A DNA stretch of 64,000 nucleotides from Bacteroidia bacterium (GTDB lineage Bacteria; Bacteroidota; Bacteroidia; J057; JADKCL01): NCBI GenBank assembly GCA_020635905.1, contig JACJYV010000005.1, forward strand, positions 1 through 64,000. The letters are read 5' to 3'. The position numbers and the translations under genes were made by a program. Under the pieces are notes generated by a model, which did no database searches, had not been told where the DNA came from, and saw nothing but the letters and a program-made list of their open reading frames with translations. This document shows, one piece after another, positions 34,429 through 42,960 of the stretch. Numbering within the stretch: position 1 is the first letter of the stretch; the number at the start of each line of letters is the position of its first letter.

Positions 34429-37400
34429 ATGGACTCTGATCCCAATAATATTCGCCTCGAAGAAGGTACCTACGAAATCATTCGCAATCGCCTTGCGAAG
34501 CAACGCGACGAGTTGCAAGGCCGCCTGGAAAAGCTGAATACAGCCCGCATGGACGTATTTGGGGCGATCAAAACCGAGCTGATTTCAAACGCCAGGATAA
34601 CCACCGAGCACAATTGCATTCCCCGCGACATCATCGAATTCAACGGACATTGCATCTTTGGCTACAACGTGCACATGGGCCTGAAATCGGGCACTGCCTT
34701 ACGGGATGTATTCACCATTTACGACTATAAAGACCATAATTTTCAGGAAGTCAGCCTTGATCTGATCACGGATCCGCGTTTCGAGGAGGATTTTGCCAAC
34801 CTCTACCGTTACTACAAAAACACGATTTTTTCCAAATTCGCCATCATCGGGCCCCATCTGTACATGGCTTTTCAGATCGGGCGCACTGTGGAAGACCTCA
34901 AGGTTTTCAAATGGTTGATTCAGGGGGATCAACTCAAATACATTGACGATCGCTCGGCCCACGAATTTGTCATGCCTGAACGGCATGAATTCAGCTGGAA
35001 ACGGGCCCACCGCGGCATGCACCGCGAAGGCAAACACCCCCACATTTCCATTGACGACCGCATATTCGTGGAAACCATTGGTGGTGATCTTACCATCAAG
35101 ATTGAGGATAACACAGAAACGGGGCAGGGAATTTATTCTGAACCCGTCTCCATCAAAGACCAGACCCTGGACGATGCCGAGATTCTGTATGCCGACCTGG
35201 GGAATATCATTCTCCTGAAAATCAAACCCTTTCAGGAAAAGAAGCACCGTTACCTCGCTTTCAACGACAAGGTGAAAGAAGTGCGGCGCATCGACGCCAT
35301 AGAGGATTCCTGCGTGCTCCTTCCCGACGACCATGGTATCATTTTTTCCAATGGCTATTACCTGCAAACGGGCGAATTCAAGCTGTTTGAACTCGCTTTT
35401 TCAGAAATGCACTTCGAACGGCGCATGCCCTCACCCAACGGCGAGGACCACCTCTTCGTGTTCTACAATGCAGAACAGGGGCTATACATTCTCCTCAGTT
35501 ACAACGTGATACGCCAGGAAGTTTTGACCCCCATCATTTGCCACGGGTTCTGCACTTTTGACAATGGGGAACTTTCCTATTTCCGCGCCGAGGACAAACC
35601 CCAGAAGCACCACGTGGTACAAATCTGGCAGACGCCCTATGCAGGCAATGATTTCGAATTTCCCGTTGACACCCAATCCCGCCTGTATAAAATTGGGAAT
35701 AAGGACATTGTGAAGGCCATGGCCGAAAGCCACGAAGTGATCAATCTCCTGAATAAAGAAGATTCCTATGCGAATCTCTACCACGATCTGGTCAAAAAAA
35801 CGGGCGATATCCTTGACGCCTACTACTGGCTGGCTGAAAAAGATACTTTTGAGTTGAATGTGGCGCTGCAGGCCATCCGCGAATCTGCCTCCTCGGCCAT
35901 CAGCGAGTACGAAAAAGTAGAGCAAATCCGCAAAAACACCCGTGAACAGTCAGATTTGGTATCAAGTAAAGCCAAAGAACTGCTCAAAAAGGTCAATCGC
36001 GGCATATTTGACACCATCAATCAGTATGTGGAGGCGTTGGCTGAATTGCGGGGCGTACGCGGCGAAGTGATTTCCCTGCGGGAATTGCGCTACGTCAACC
36101 TGGAAATGGTGGCGGAATTCGAAAAAGAGCTGGCCGGACAGTCGGATAAATTGTCTCAGAAATGCGTGGAATTTTTGCTGGGAGAAAATTCCCTCAAACC
36201 CTACGAAGCCAAACTGGCTGAGGCCAAAGGAGAGCTCGGCAAAGTAAGCAAGGCCACGGAAGCGGATAAATTATTCGCCAGGATGGAGGAAATTTCGGGC
36301 GAACTGGAAATGCTGATCGAGATCGTTTCCAACCTGAAAATCGAAGATTCCACCCAGACCACCCGCATCATTGACGCCATTTCGGCCATCTATTCTCAGC
36401 TGAACCAGGAAAAAGCCGCGTTAAGAAATAAGCGCAAAGACCTGCTGGGAACGGAAAAAATCGCCGAATTCAACGCTCAATTGCGCCTCCTCAACCAGGC
36501 CACCACCAATTACCTCGACATCAGCGAGACTCCTGCCAAATGCGACGAATACCTGACCAAGCTGCTGGTGCAGGTAGAGGAACTGGAAGGAAAATTTGTT
36601 GATTTTGAGGAATTTATCACCCAGCTTTCTGACAAACGGGAGGAAATCTATAATGCCTTCGAGTCGAAGAAAGTGCAACTTTCTGAAGCCCGCAACAAGA
36701 GGGCCCTGGCCCTGGAATCGGCCGCAGACCGGGTTCTGAATGGGATTCGCTCCCGCGCGGCCTCCATGAAGGATGTCAATGAGATCAACGCTTACTTTGC
36801 CTCTGACCTCATGGTGGACAAGGTTCGCAACCTGGTGGATCAATTGGTGGCCCTGGAAGACACGGTCAAAGCAGATGAAATTCAATCCCGGCTCAAAACC
36901 CTCAAAGAGGATGCCGTTCGCCAGCTCAAGGACAAGCAGGACCTTTTTGTGGAAGGGGAAAATGTGATCAAACTGGGCCGCCACAACTTTTTTGTGAATA
37001 CCCAGCCCCTCGACCTGACCGTGATTCCGCGGGAAAATGAGATGTATTATCACCTCACGGGAACCAATTTTTTCGAAAAAATTACCGATCCTGCCTTCCT
37101 GGCTACGCGCGAAGCCTGGAATCAGCAAATGATTTCGGAAAATCAAGCCGTTTACCGGGCTGAATACCTGGCTTATGCCTTGTTTACCCAGCTTTCAGAT
37201 CAGGGCGGGCTGGATATAGACGACCTCTTGGGCCTTCCGCTGGAAGGTCTGGAAGATCTGGTGCGCAAGGCCATGGCGCCCCGTTACGGGGAAGGCTACA
37301 CCAAAGGTGTGCACGACCACGACACGGCTTTGATTCTCAAAGCTTTGGTTGACATTCACTCCCGCATCGACCTGCTCCGTTTTGGATCAAAGGAACGGGC

Positions 37401-39315
37401 CTGCGCGGCCTTGTACTGGCAAAAATTCGCGGATGAAAAGCGCAAAATCAATTTGTCTCACCGCCTCAAAGGCATAGGCTATATTTTGCAGGCCTTTCCC
37501 AATTCCAAAGAATTTGGAGCCCTGATCGCAGACCTGCAGGCAGAGGTTAAAACCTTCATAGAGGAAACTAAGTTATTTAAATTGGTTTCCTGCAACGAAG
37601 CTGGAGAATATCTCTTCCATGAATTGTCCCGCGGAGACGCCTTTGTCATATCCCTGGAAGCAGCTGAAATTGTCCGTGAATTTGAAGCTTACTTAAAGAA
37701 AAATAAACTCCAAAAAACTTTTGAAGATTCCCTGAAAGGCATTACAGATCAGCCTGTGGACAGTTTTGAGCTGGTTTCCAACTGGATTTCGGCCTTTGTG
37801 CACCAAACGGGAACAGGTTCAGATGAATACATCGCTGAAGCTGCCGTTCTGATTTATACCAACGGTTTGCAATCAGGACGGTTAGTGGAAACCAAAATTT
37901 CAGAATCAGTTTCCGGTTTACGGGGTGAACATGCCTTAATCAAAGAAGGGAATTACGAATTGAGGTATAATGAATTCATCCGCAGACTGGGGCATTTTAC
38001 GGGCGAAACGGCACCCCGCTACCAGGCATTTCTGGACCTCAAAAAACGTCTTACGGATGAGTTCCGTCATGAACTGCGGCTGGAAGAATTCCGTCCGCGG
38101 GTCATGTCGAGCTTTGTGCGGAACCGCCTGATAGACGAAGTCTATCTGCCGCTGGTAGGCGACAACCTGGCCAAGCAGATCGGGGTGGCAGGCGAGGCCA
38201 AACGCACGGATCTCATGGGGCTGCTCCTCTTGATTTCTCCTCCTGGCTATGGCAAAACTACCCTGATGGAATACCTGGCCAACCGTCTGGGGCTTATTTT
38301 CATGAAAATCAACGGCCCCGCTATCGGCCATCGGGTGACTTCCCTGGATCCGGGCGAAGCCCCCAACCTGAGCGCCCGTCAGGAACTCAACAAGCTCAAT
38401 CTGGCCCTTGAGATGGGCAATAACGTAATGCTGTATCTGGATGATATTCAGCATTGTAACCCAGAATTTCTGCAAAAATTCATTTCCCTGTGTGATGCCC
38501 AGCGCAAAATCGAGGGGGTCTATAAAGGGCGCAGCCGTACCTATGACCTGCGCGGCAAAAAGGTGGCCGTGGTCATGGCCGGCAACCCTTATACAGAATC
38601 GGGCGACAAATTTCAGGTGCCCGACATGCTTGCTAACCGCGCTGACACCTACAACCTGGGCGACATCATCGGCGATACGGAAGAGGCATTCAAACTGAGT
38701 TATATCGAAAACTGCCTCACTTCGAATCCCATTTTGCAGAAACTCGCGACCAAAAGCCGCAAGGACATCCATTCCTTCATTCGCCTGGCCCGCACAGGCG
38801 ATCGGGAAGGCCTGGAATTTGAGGCGGGTTACTCTCCCGAGGAGATCAACGAGTTTGTTTCCGTTTTGGGCAAACTGCTCCAGGTGCGCGACATCATCCT
38901 GAAGGTCAACCTGCAGTACATTGCCTCTGCGGCCCAGGCCGACGAATATCGCACAGAACCTCCCTTCCAGTTGCAGGGTTCATACCGCGACATGGGCAAG
39001 CTGGCGGAAAAAATCGTGCCCATCATGAACGATGCCGAACTTAAGACCTTGGTGCTCTCGCATTATGAAAACGAAAGCCAGACCCTGACCAGCGGAGCGG
39101 AAGCCAACCTGCTCAAATTCAAGGAATTGATTGGCTGGGCCACGCCTGAAGACACAGCCCGCTGGACGAATATCAAGAAAACGTTCGTGAAGAATAACGC
39201 AGTCAAAGGGCTGGGTGGCGACCGCATGGGGCAGGCCATTGCCCAGCTGGGCGCCTTTGGACAGAGTCTTGAAAGCATCAAGGAGGCCCTGGAAAAGGGA
39301 TTGGGGAAGGGGTGA
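34429..39315 (+). CDS. Giant AAA+ ATPase (family often labelled DNA-repair ATPase), flotillin-associated, 1628 aa
   Basis: N-terminal domain (about 1-450) beginning EEGTYEIIRNRLAKQRDELQ with conserved NCIPRD and FGYNVHMGLKS segments; a beta-rich, nucleotide-independent part; a long coiled coil (about 450-860); then a mixed region; and an AAA+ module at the C-terminus with Walker A S-P-P-G-Y-G-K-T-T (about residue 1270), Walker B VMLYLDDIQHCN (about 1333) and a sensor asparagine in VVMAGNPYTESG. I recognise this as a large protein commonly found with YqiK-type flotillins and labelled DNA repair ATPase, a name whose basis is weak. Its true role is not established to my knowledge. No transmembrane helix. 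Confidence 0.85.
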   Translation: MDSDPNNIRLEEGTYEIIRNRLAKQRDELQGRLEKLNTARMDVFGAIKTELISNARITTEHNCIPRDIIEFNGHCIFGYNVHMGLKSGTALRDVFTIYDYKDHNFQEVSLDLITDPRFEEDFANLYRYYKNTIFSKFAIIGPHLYMAFQIGRTVEDLKVFKWLIQGDQLKYIDDRSAHEFVMPERHEFSWKRAHRGMHREGKHPHISIDDRIFVETIGGDLTIKIEDNTETGQGIYSEPVSIKDQTLDDAEILYADLGNIILLKIKPFQEKKHRYLAFNDKVKEVRRIDAIEDSCVLLPDDHGIIFSNGYYLQTGEFKLFELAFSEMHFERRMPSPNGEDHLFVFYNAEQGLYILLSYNVIRQEVLTPIICHGFCTFDNGELSYFRAEDKPQKHHVVQIWQTPYAGNDFEFPVDTQSRLYKIGNKDIVKAMAESHEVINLLNKEDSYANLYHDLVKKTGDILDAYYWLAEKDTFELNVALQAIRESASSAISEYEKVEQIRKNTREQSDLVSSKAKELLKKVNRGIFDTINQYVEALAELRGVRGEVISLRELRYVNLEMVAEFEKELAGQSDKLSQKCVEFLLGENSLKPYEAKLAEAKGELGKVSKATEADKLFARMEEISGELEMLIEIVSNLKIEDSTQTTRIIDAISAIYSQLNQEKAALRNKRKDLLGTEKIAEFNAQLRLLNQATTNYLDISETPAKCDEYLTKLLVQVEELEGKFVDFEEFITQLSDKREEIYNAFESKKVQLSEARNKRALALESAADRVLNGIRSRAASMKDVNEINAYFASDLMVDKVRNLVDQLVALEDTVKADEIQSRLKTLKEDAVRQLKDKQDLFVEGENVIKLGRHNFFVNTQPLDLTVIPRENEMYYHLTGTNFFEKITDPAFLATREAWNQQMISENQAVYRAEYLAYALFTQLSDQGGLDIDDLLGLPLEGLEDLVRKAMAPRYGEGYTKGVHDHDTALILKALVDIHSRIDLLRFGSKERACAALYWQKFADEKRKINLSHRLKGIGYILQAFPNSKEFGALIADLQAEVKTFIEETKLFKLVSCNEAGEYLFHELSRGDAFVISLEAAEIVREFEAYLKKNKLQKTFEDSLKGITDQPVDSFELVSNWISAFVHQTGTGSDEYIAEAAVLIYTNGLQSGRLVETKISESVSGLRGEHALIKEGNYELRYNEFIRRLGHFTGETAPRYQAFLDLKKRLTDEFRHELRLEEFRPRVMSSFVRNRLIDEVYLPLVGDNLAKQIGVAGEAKRTDLMGLLLLISPPGYGKTTLMEYLANRLGLIFMKINGPAIGHRVTSLDPGEAPNLSARQELNKLNLALEMGNNVMLYLDDIQHCNPEFLQKFISLCDAQRKIEGVYKGRSRTYDLRGKKVAVVMAGNPYTESGDKFQVPDMLANRADTYNLGDIIGDTEEAFKLSYIENCLTSNPILQKLATKSRKDIHSFIRLARTGDREGLEFEAGYSPEEINEFVSVLGKLLQVRDIILKVNLQYIASAAQADEYRTEPPFQLQGSYRDMGKLAEKIVPIMNDAELKTLVLSHYENESQTLTSGAEANLLKFKELIGWATPEDTARWTNIKKTFVKNNAVKGLGGDRMGQAIAQLGAFGQSLESIKEALEKGLGKG

Positions 39316-39358
39316 AGGATAGTTGTAAATAGATAAATTTGAAGGTAAATTTGAATTC

Positions 39359-40600
39359 ATGACCGAATCCATTTATATAAGGAATTTTGGAGGATTGAAG
39401 GAGATAAATATCCCTTTGAATCGCTTCAATATTTTGATTGGAAAGCAAGCCTCTGGAAAGAGTGTATTGGCTAAGGCTGTTTACTTTTTTAAATCATTTT
39501 TCCAGGATCTTTTTTCAGATTACAGCTTAGGTGATAAAGGAAAACCCGTGATGTCAATATGGGAAAATAAGTTTGTTGATTATTTTCCAGAGGAAAGCTG
39601 GCCTGAAGATTTTCAATTAAAATATGTTTTAGGTAATGATTTTATTCTGGTAAAGAAAGAGGGGAAGGATCAGTCCGCGAAAATTACTTTATCAAAAGCT
39701 TTTCAAAAGGTGGTAGACTTGTACTTGGAAGGGATTGAAAAAGAAATTTCCTTCCTGCAAAAAAATGGAGAATTCACCTCTGCTGGTTTTAATTTGAAAT
39801 CAGAACTTATCTTAAGGCTGGTTACGGAAAACCTTCATCCAAACGCATATGGTGCATTTATTTTTATTCCTGCAGGAAGGTCATTTTACTCCATTCTAAA
39901 CCCATCGATAATTCCCCAAATTTACAATTTTGACCCCTTCATTGCTCTTTTTGGAGGACTTTATGAAAGATTTTTGAACAAACCTGGCAAATTCAAGGAT
40001 ACTGCCCTCGAATCTATTTTTGAAACAAAGATTTACGAAATTCTTGAAGCAAGACATTTTCGAAAGGATAACATTAACTATTTAATACACTCTGACAACA
40101 GAATTACAAAAATTTCTTATTCCTCATCTGGCCAGCAAGAAGTTCTCCCATTGTCAATTATTTTAAAGGAAACCATGATAACAAAAACAAGGGGGGATTA
40201 CGGAATGATTTTTATTGAAGAGCCTGAAGCCCATTTGTTCCCTGAATCACAAAAGGCAATTGTTGAAATGATTGGGATTGTTTTCAATAATTCTGTGAGT
40301 CAACTTTCATTTTTTATTACCACCCACAGTCCTTACATACTTACCTCATTCAATAATTTGATCCAGGCAGGACTTTCCCGCGAAGCCATTATGGGGGATA
40401 ACCATGCACTCAATTTGTTATACGAAAAGGTTTCGCAACATGAAATCCTCATGCCTGGAATTGTAAATGCATTTGCATTACAAAATGGCCATGCCTATGA
40501 TCTGATTGATCCAGAAACAGGGTTGATAAATTCAGCCATTTTGGACGAAGTATCTAATGAAATCGCAATTCAATTTGATGAACTTTTGGAGCTTGAGTAA
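39359..40600 (+). CDS. AAA ATPase of the RecF/OLD-like AAA_15 type, 413 aa
   Basis: Walker A G28-K-Q-A-S-G-K-S35 preceded by the RNFGGL start that is typical of AAA_15/AAA_21 proteins; ABC-type signature SSGQQE (about residue 258); Walker B IFIEEPEAHLFP (about 282); D-loop and switch histidine in FITTHSPYIL. There is no TOPRIM nuclease domain after it, unlike OLD or GajA. Instead a separate small nuclease-like gene starts 3 bases after the stop. AT-rich compared with the upstream ATPase gene, 43 bp away on the same strand. Together with its partner it resembles a two-gene defence unit. Confidence 0.85.
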   Translation: MTESIYIRNFGGLKEINIPLNRFNILIGKQASGKSVLAKAVYFFKSFFQDLFSDYSLGDKGKPVMSIWENKFVDYFPEESWPEDFQLKYVLGNDFILVKKEGKDQSAKITLSKAFQKVVDLYLEGIEKEISFLQKNGEFTSAGFNLKSELILRLVTENLHPNAYGAFIFIPAGRSFYSILNPSIIPQIYNFDPFIALFGGLYERFLNKPGKFKDTALESIFETKIYEILEARHFRKDNINYLIHSDNRITKISYSSSGQQEVLPLSIILKETMITKTRGDYGMIFIEEPEAHLFPESQKAIVEMIGIVFNNSVSQLSFFITTHSPYILTSFNNLIQAGLSREAIMGDNHALNLLYEKVSQHEILMPGIVNAFALQNGHAYDLIDPETGLINSAILDEVSNEIAIQFDELLELE

Positions 40601-40603
40601 GAA

Positions 40604-41011
40604 ATGAGTGAATGCAAAAGAAAACGAAGTGACAGACTGATCGTTCTGGAGGAAAAAAGAAGCAAAATCACATTCCAGAATCCTTTGCGCCAGGAAATCA
40701 TGGAGGTAATAGTAGATGGGTGCGCAATTAATCAAGGTCCTAAATGTGATTATTTGCTCATTCAATCTTCGGGTTTTGAGCACTTCGTCGAGTTGAAAGG
40801 TGTAGACATTCCCCATGCCTTCAAACAGATTGAAGCCACTATTTTAAAGTTGAGCTCAAATCCCAAGGGTATTGAAAAGCATGCATACATTATTTCAACA
40901 AGTTGCCCTTTGACAACCTCACAAATCCAGATTCAAAAATCGAAATTCAAGAAAAACTTCAATAGCAGCTTGCTTGTAAAAAACAGCCCCGTTACTTCAA
41001 GGTTAAACTAA
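40604..41011 (+). CDS. PD-(D/E)XK nuclease-like protein, 135 aa
   Basis: Core D49 in GPKCDYLLIQ, then E63-L-K65-G in HFVELKGVDI and Q75 in AFKQIEATI, the usual acidic-ExK-Q pattern of this nuclease fold. The N-terminus is basic and the C-terminus has a Lys-rich tail (IQIQKSKFKKNF). No other domain. Starts 3 bases after the AAA_15 gene and is translationally linked with it. Expected to be the effector or partner of that ATPase; nuclease activity is inferred from motif only. Confidence 0.75.
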   Translation: MSECKRKRSDRLIVLEEKRSKITFQNPLRQEIMEVIVDGCAINQGPKCDYLLIQSSGFEHFVELKGVDIPHAFKQIEATILKLSSNPKGIEKHAYIISTSCPLTTSQIQIQKSKFKKNFNSSLLVKNSPVTSRLN

Positions 41012-41089
41012 ATCCATTCTGAGGGTTTTCAAATTTCCTTCATTATAAAAAAGAACCTGACTGTCTCATTTATTTCATAATAGGGGAAG

Positions 41090-41491
41090 TCAACTATTCA
41101 ATGGAAACCCAAACCGTTTATTCATCCAAAGCCTGATCATATTTCCGTCCAGGTCGTTGACAGAGCAGACGAAACTGCCTTCGCCCAGATCCATGATGGG
41201 ATGCAACCTTTGCATACCTGTTTGCTGCAGAAATTCCTCAATATCTGCCACATGAAAGGAGGGTACCACACTGTGAACAGGGGGACCAGGTTTGCGCTTC
41301 AAAACGGCATAATGCAGGCCTTCAAAATCGCATTCATAATGCTCAGGAATGTTGCCATGGCGCTGCAGGGCAAAGGGAATGCCGAATTTTTCCTGGTAAA
41401 AAGCGGCGAATTTTTCCGGGTCAGGGGAGTAAAAAATGAGGGCTCCAAGTCCTTTAATTTTCATGGGATCTACTTTTTGAGGTTGAATCAT
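41090..41491 (-). CDS. VOC (glyoxalase/bleomycin-resistance) superfamily protein
   Basis: 133 residues (a shorter start at 41464 gives MKIKGLGALIFYSPDPEKFA, also plausible). Two beta-alpha-beta-beta-beta modules: the first with FYSPDPEKFAAFYQEKFGIP, the second with FHVADIEEFL and ending SVNDLDGNMIRLW. The conserved final D-x-D-G-N and metal-ligand positions are present. Substrate unknown. 59 bp downstream of the AraC-type gene on the same strand, possibly regulated by it. Confidence 0.85.
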   Translation of the reverse strand: MIQPQKVDPMKIKGLGALIFYSPDPEKFAAFYQEKFGIPFALQRHGNIPEHYECDFEGLHYAVLKRKPGPPVHSVVPSFHVADIEEFLQQTGMQRLHPIMDLGEGSFVCSVNDLDGNMIRLWMNKRFGFPLNS

Positions 41492-41550
41492 GTCCCAAAT
41501 TTAAAGGCGCCCAACCAGGCAAAATTGTAAAAATGCGACAAAATCCTGGC

Positions 41551-42312
41551 TCAGTTGTGCACGGAAGCCCTGAAGTCGCGGGCAAATTCTGAGGGAGTCA
41601 TGCCCGTGATTTGCCTGAAATCGTGGTTGAAATGGGCCTGGTCGAAAAACTGGTAGGCGTGGGCGAGCGAAGTCAGATTGAGATTGCGGTTTTGGATCAA
41701 TTCCCTTTTGACCCCACGAAAGCGAATCACCCTGGCCAGTGCCTTGGGTGAAAGTCCGGCCACAGCCTCAAATTTCCGTTCCAGAGAGCGCCGCGACAGA
41801 TTGACCTGATCGGCCAGTTCCTGGGTCCGCAGGTTTCCCCTGGTCTGAAAAAGCAGTTCTGTCGCAGACTTCACAACCTCCACATCCTGATTCACCCGAA
41901 AAAGCCTTTGCAACAAAAATTCCTCCAGCAACGGGAGGAAACCACCATCAGGTTGAGCCAAAATCCTTTCCCGCAACAAATTGAACCCGCTGCCAAAAAG
42001 GTCCTCAGGAGTGCAAAGCTGATCTGTCAGTTCATGCACGGGCACGGACAGGAAGGGAAAAGCCCCAAAAGCATAAAACTGCACGGCCAAAAACTTCACC
42101 TTTCCTTGCTGAGGCAGGTGAAGTCGGCGGGTTTGCTGCCCGTTGAACATGGAGTTCGCGTTGTCGTCGTTCAGGTCAATGATCAGGTCGAGGTCGCCGT
42201 CGGGATAAATGGCCTGAAAGGCATGCGGCGCGCAATAATTGCGCTCCACGATCCAGTACGACTGGATCCATTGATCGAGGGGCGGGCTGGGTTTGATCCT
42301 TTGGAAACTCAA
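41551..42312 (-). CDS. AraC-family transcriptional regulator
   Basis: 253 residues. The first part resembles the DUF6597-type N-terminal domain of AraC regulators (SPPLDQWIQSYWIVERNY). C-terminal AraC HTH pair: TQELADQVNLSRRSLERKFE and NLTSLAHAYQFFDQAHFNHDFRQITGMTPSEF. Begins with a TTG at 42312, which gives the full domain and has no better ATG nearby. Followed by the VOC gene, which may be its target. Ligand unknown. Confidence 0.85.
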   Translation of the reverse strand: MSFQRIKPSPPLDQWIQSYWIVERNYCAPHAFQAIYPDGDLDLIIDLNDDNANSMFNGQQTRRLHLPQQGKVKFLAVQFYAFGAFPFLSVPVHELTDQLCTPEDLFGSGFNLLRERILAQPDGGFLPLLEEFLLQRLFRVNQDVEVVKSATELLFQTRGNLRTQELADQVNLSRRSLERKFEAVAGLSPKALARVIRFRGVKRELIQNRNLNLTSLAHAYQFFDQAHFNHDFRQITGMTPSEFARDFRASVHN

Positions 42313-42333
42313 AGCGTTTCGTTTTGCACGAAT

Positions 42334-42954
42334 TTACTGCTTTGCAGACGACTGAGGGGGTGGATTATTTTGGTTGGGGGATTTTTTGGAGATTTTTTTG
42401 CCTTTGAGTTTAATCAGGCCTGATTTGTCTTTGATTTTTACCCAGGCATTGCAGGTATTTGGAGAGTTGGGAGTGGGTTGAATAAGAAAAGTATCTTTTC
42501 CTATAAGCACTTGTCCATATTTTCCGTTGATCCAGGGTAAATTGTTTTGGCTGTCGAGCTCATAAGTTTTTGAGTCATCCTTATTTGTTTCCCTCAGATT
42601 AAAGGTTAGTCTCAGAGAGTCCAATTTGAATTGCATTTCCAGTGATTCCCCCCATGATTTTGAGTCACAAACCATTTTGGTTTTGGGTTTGATTTTGAAA
42701 GCAGTGGCAGGGCCTTGTTTGACTATCTTTCCCCTTTTAGGGACTGGATCGAACTCATCAATTTGCTTTCCAATCCTATGCAATTTAATTTCCATGGAAG
42801 TATAGAATTGTACCTGGTCAGGCTTGATTTTTGCTTTCTCAAGCCCATTTTTCATGGATTCCGTGAAAGGTTGGAAGTGAAAGCGGGGTTTACATCCAAT
42901 GATCAGAAGTACAGAAAGAAGTATCCCCCAAATTATGATTCGTAAATTTTTCAT
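42334..42954 (-). CDS. Putative lipoprotein, 206 aa
   Basis: Lipoprotein signal peptide with lipobox (WGILLSVLLIIGC). The mature part is basic, with several Trp-free beta segments and a lysine-rich C-terminus (KIKDKSGLIKLKGKKISKKS). No recognised motif. Six bp after the preceding 587-residue secreted protein gene on the same strand, so it is the third gene of an apparent operon with the metallo-hydrolase. AT-rich. Confidence 0.65.
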   Translation of the reverse strand: MKNLRIIIWGILLSVLLIIGCKPRFHFQPFTESMKNGLEKAKIKPDQVQFYTSMEIKLHRIGKQIDEFDPVPKRGKIVKQGPATAFKIKPKTKMVCDSKSWGESLEMQFKLDSLRLTFNLRETNKDDSKTYELDSQNNLPWINGKYGQVLIGKDTFLIQPTPNSPNTCNAWVKIKDKSGLIKLKGKKISKKSPNQNNPPPQSSAKQ

Positions 42955-42960
42955 GATTTT

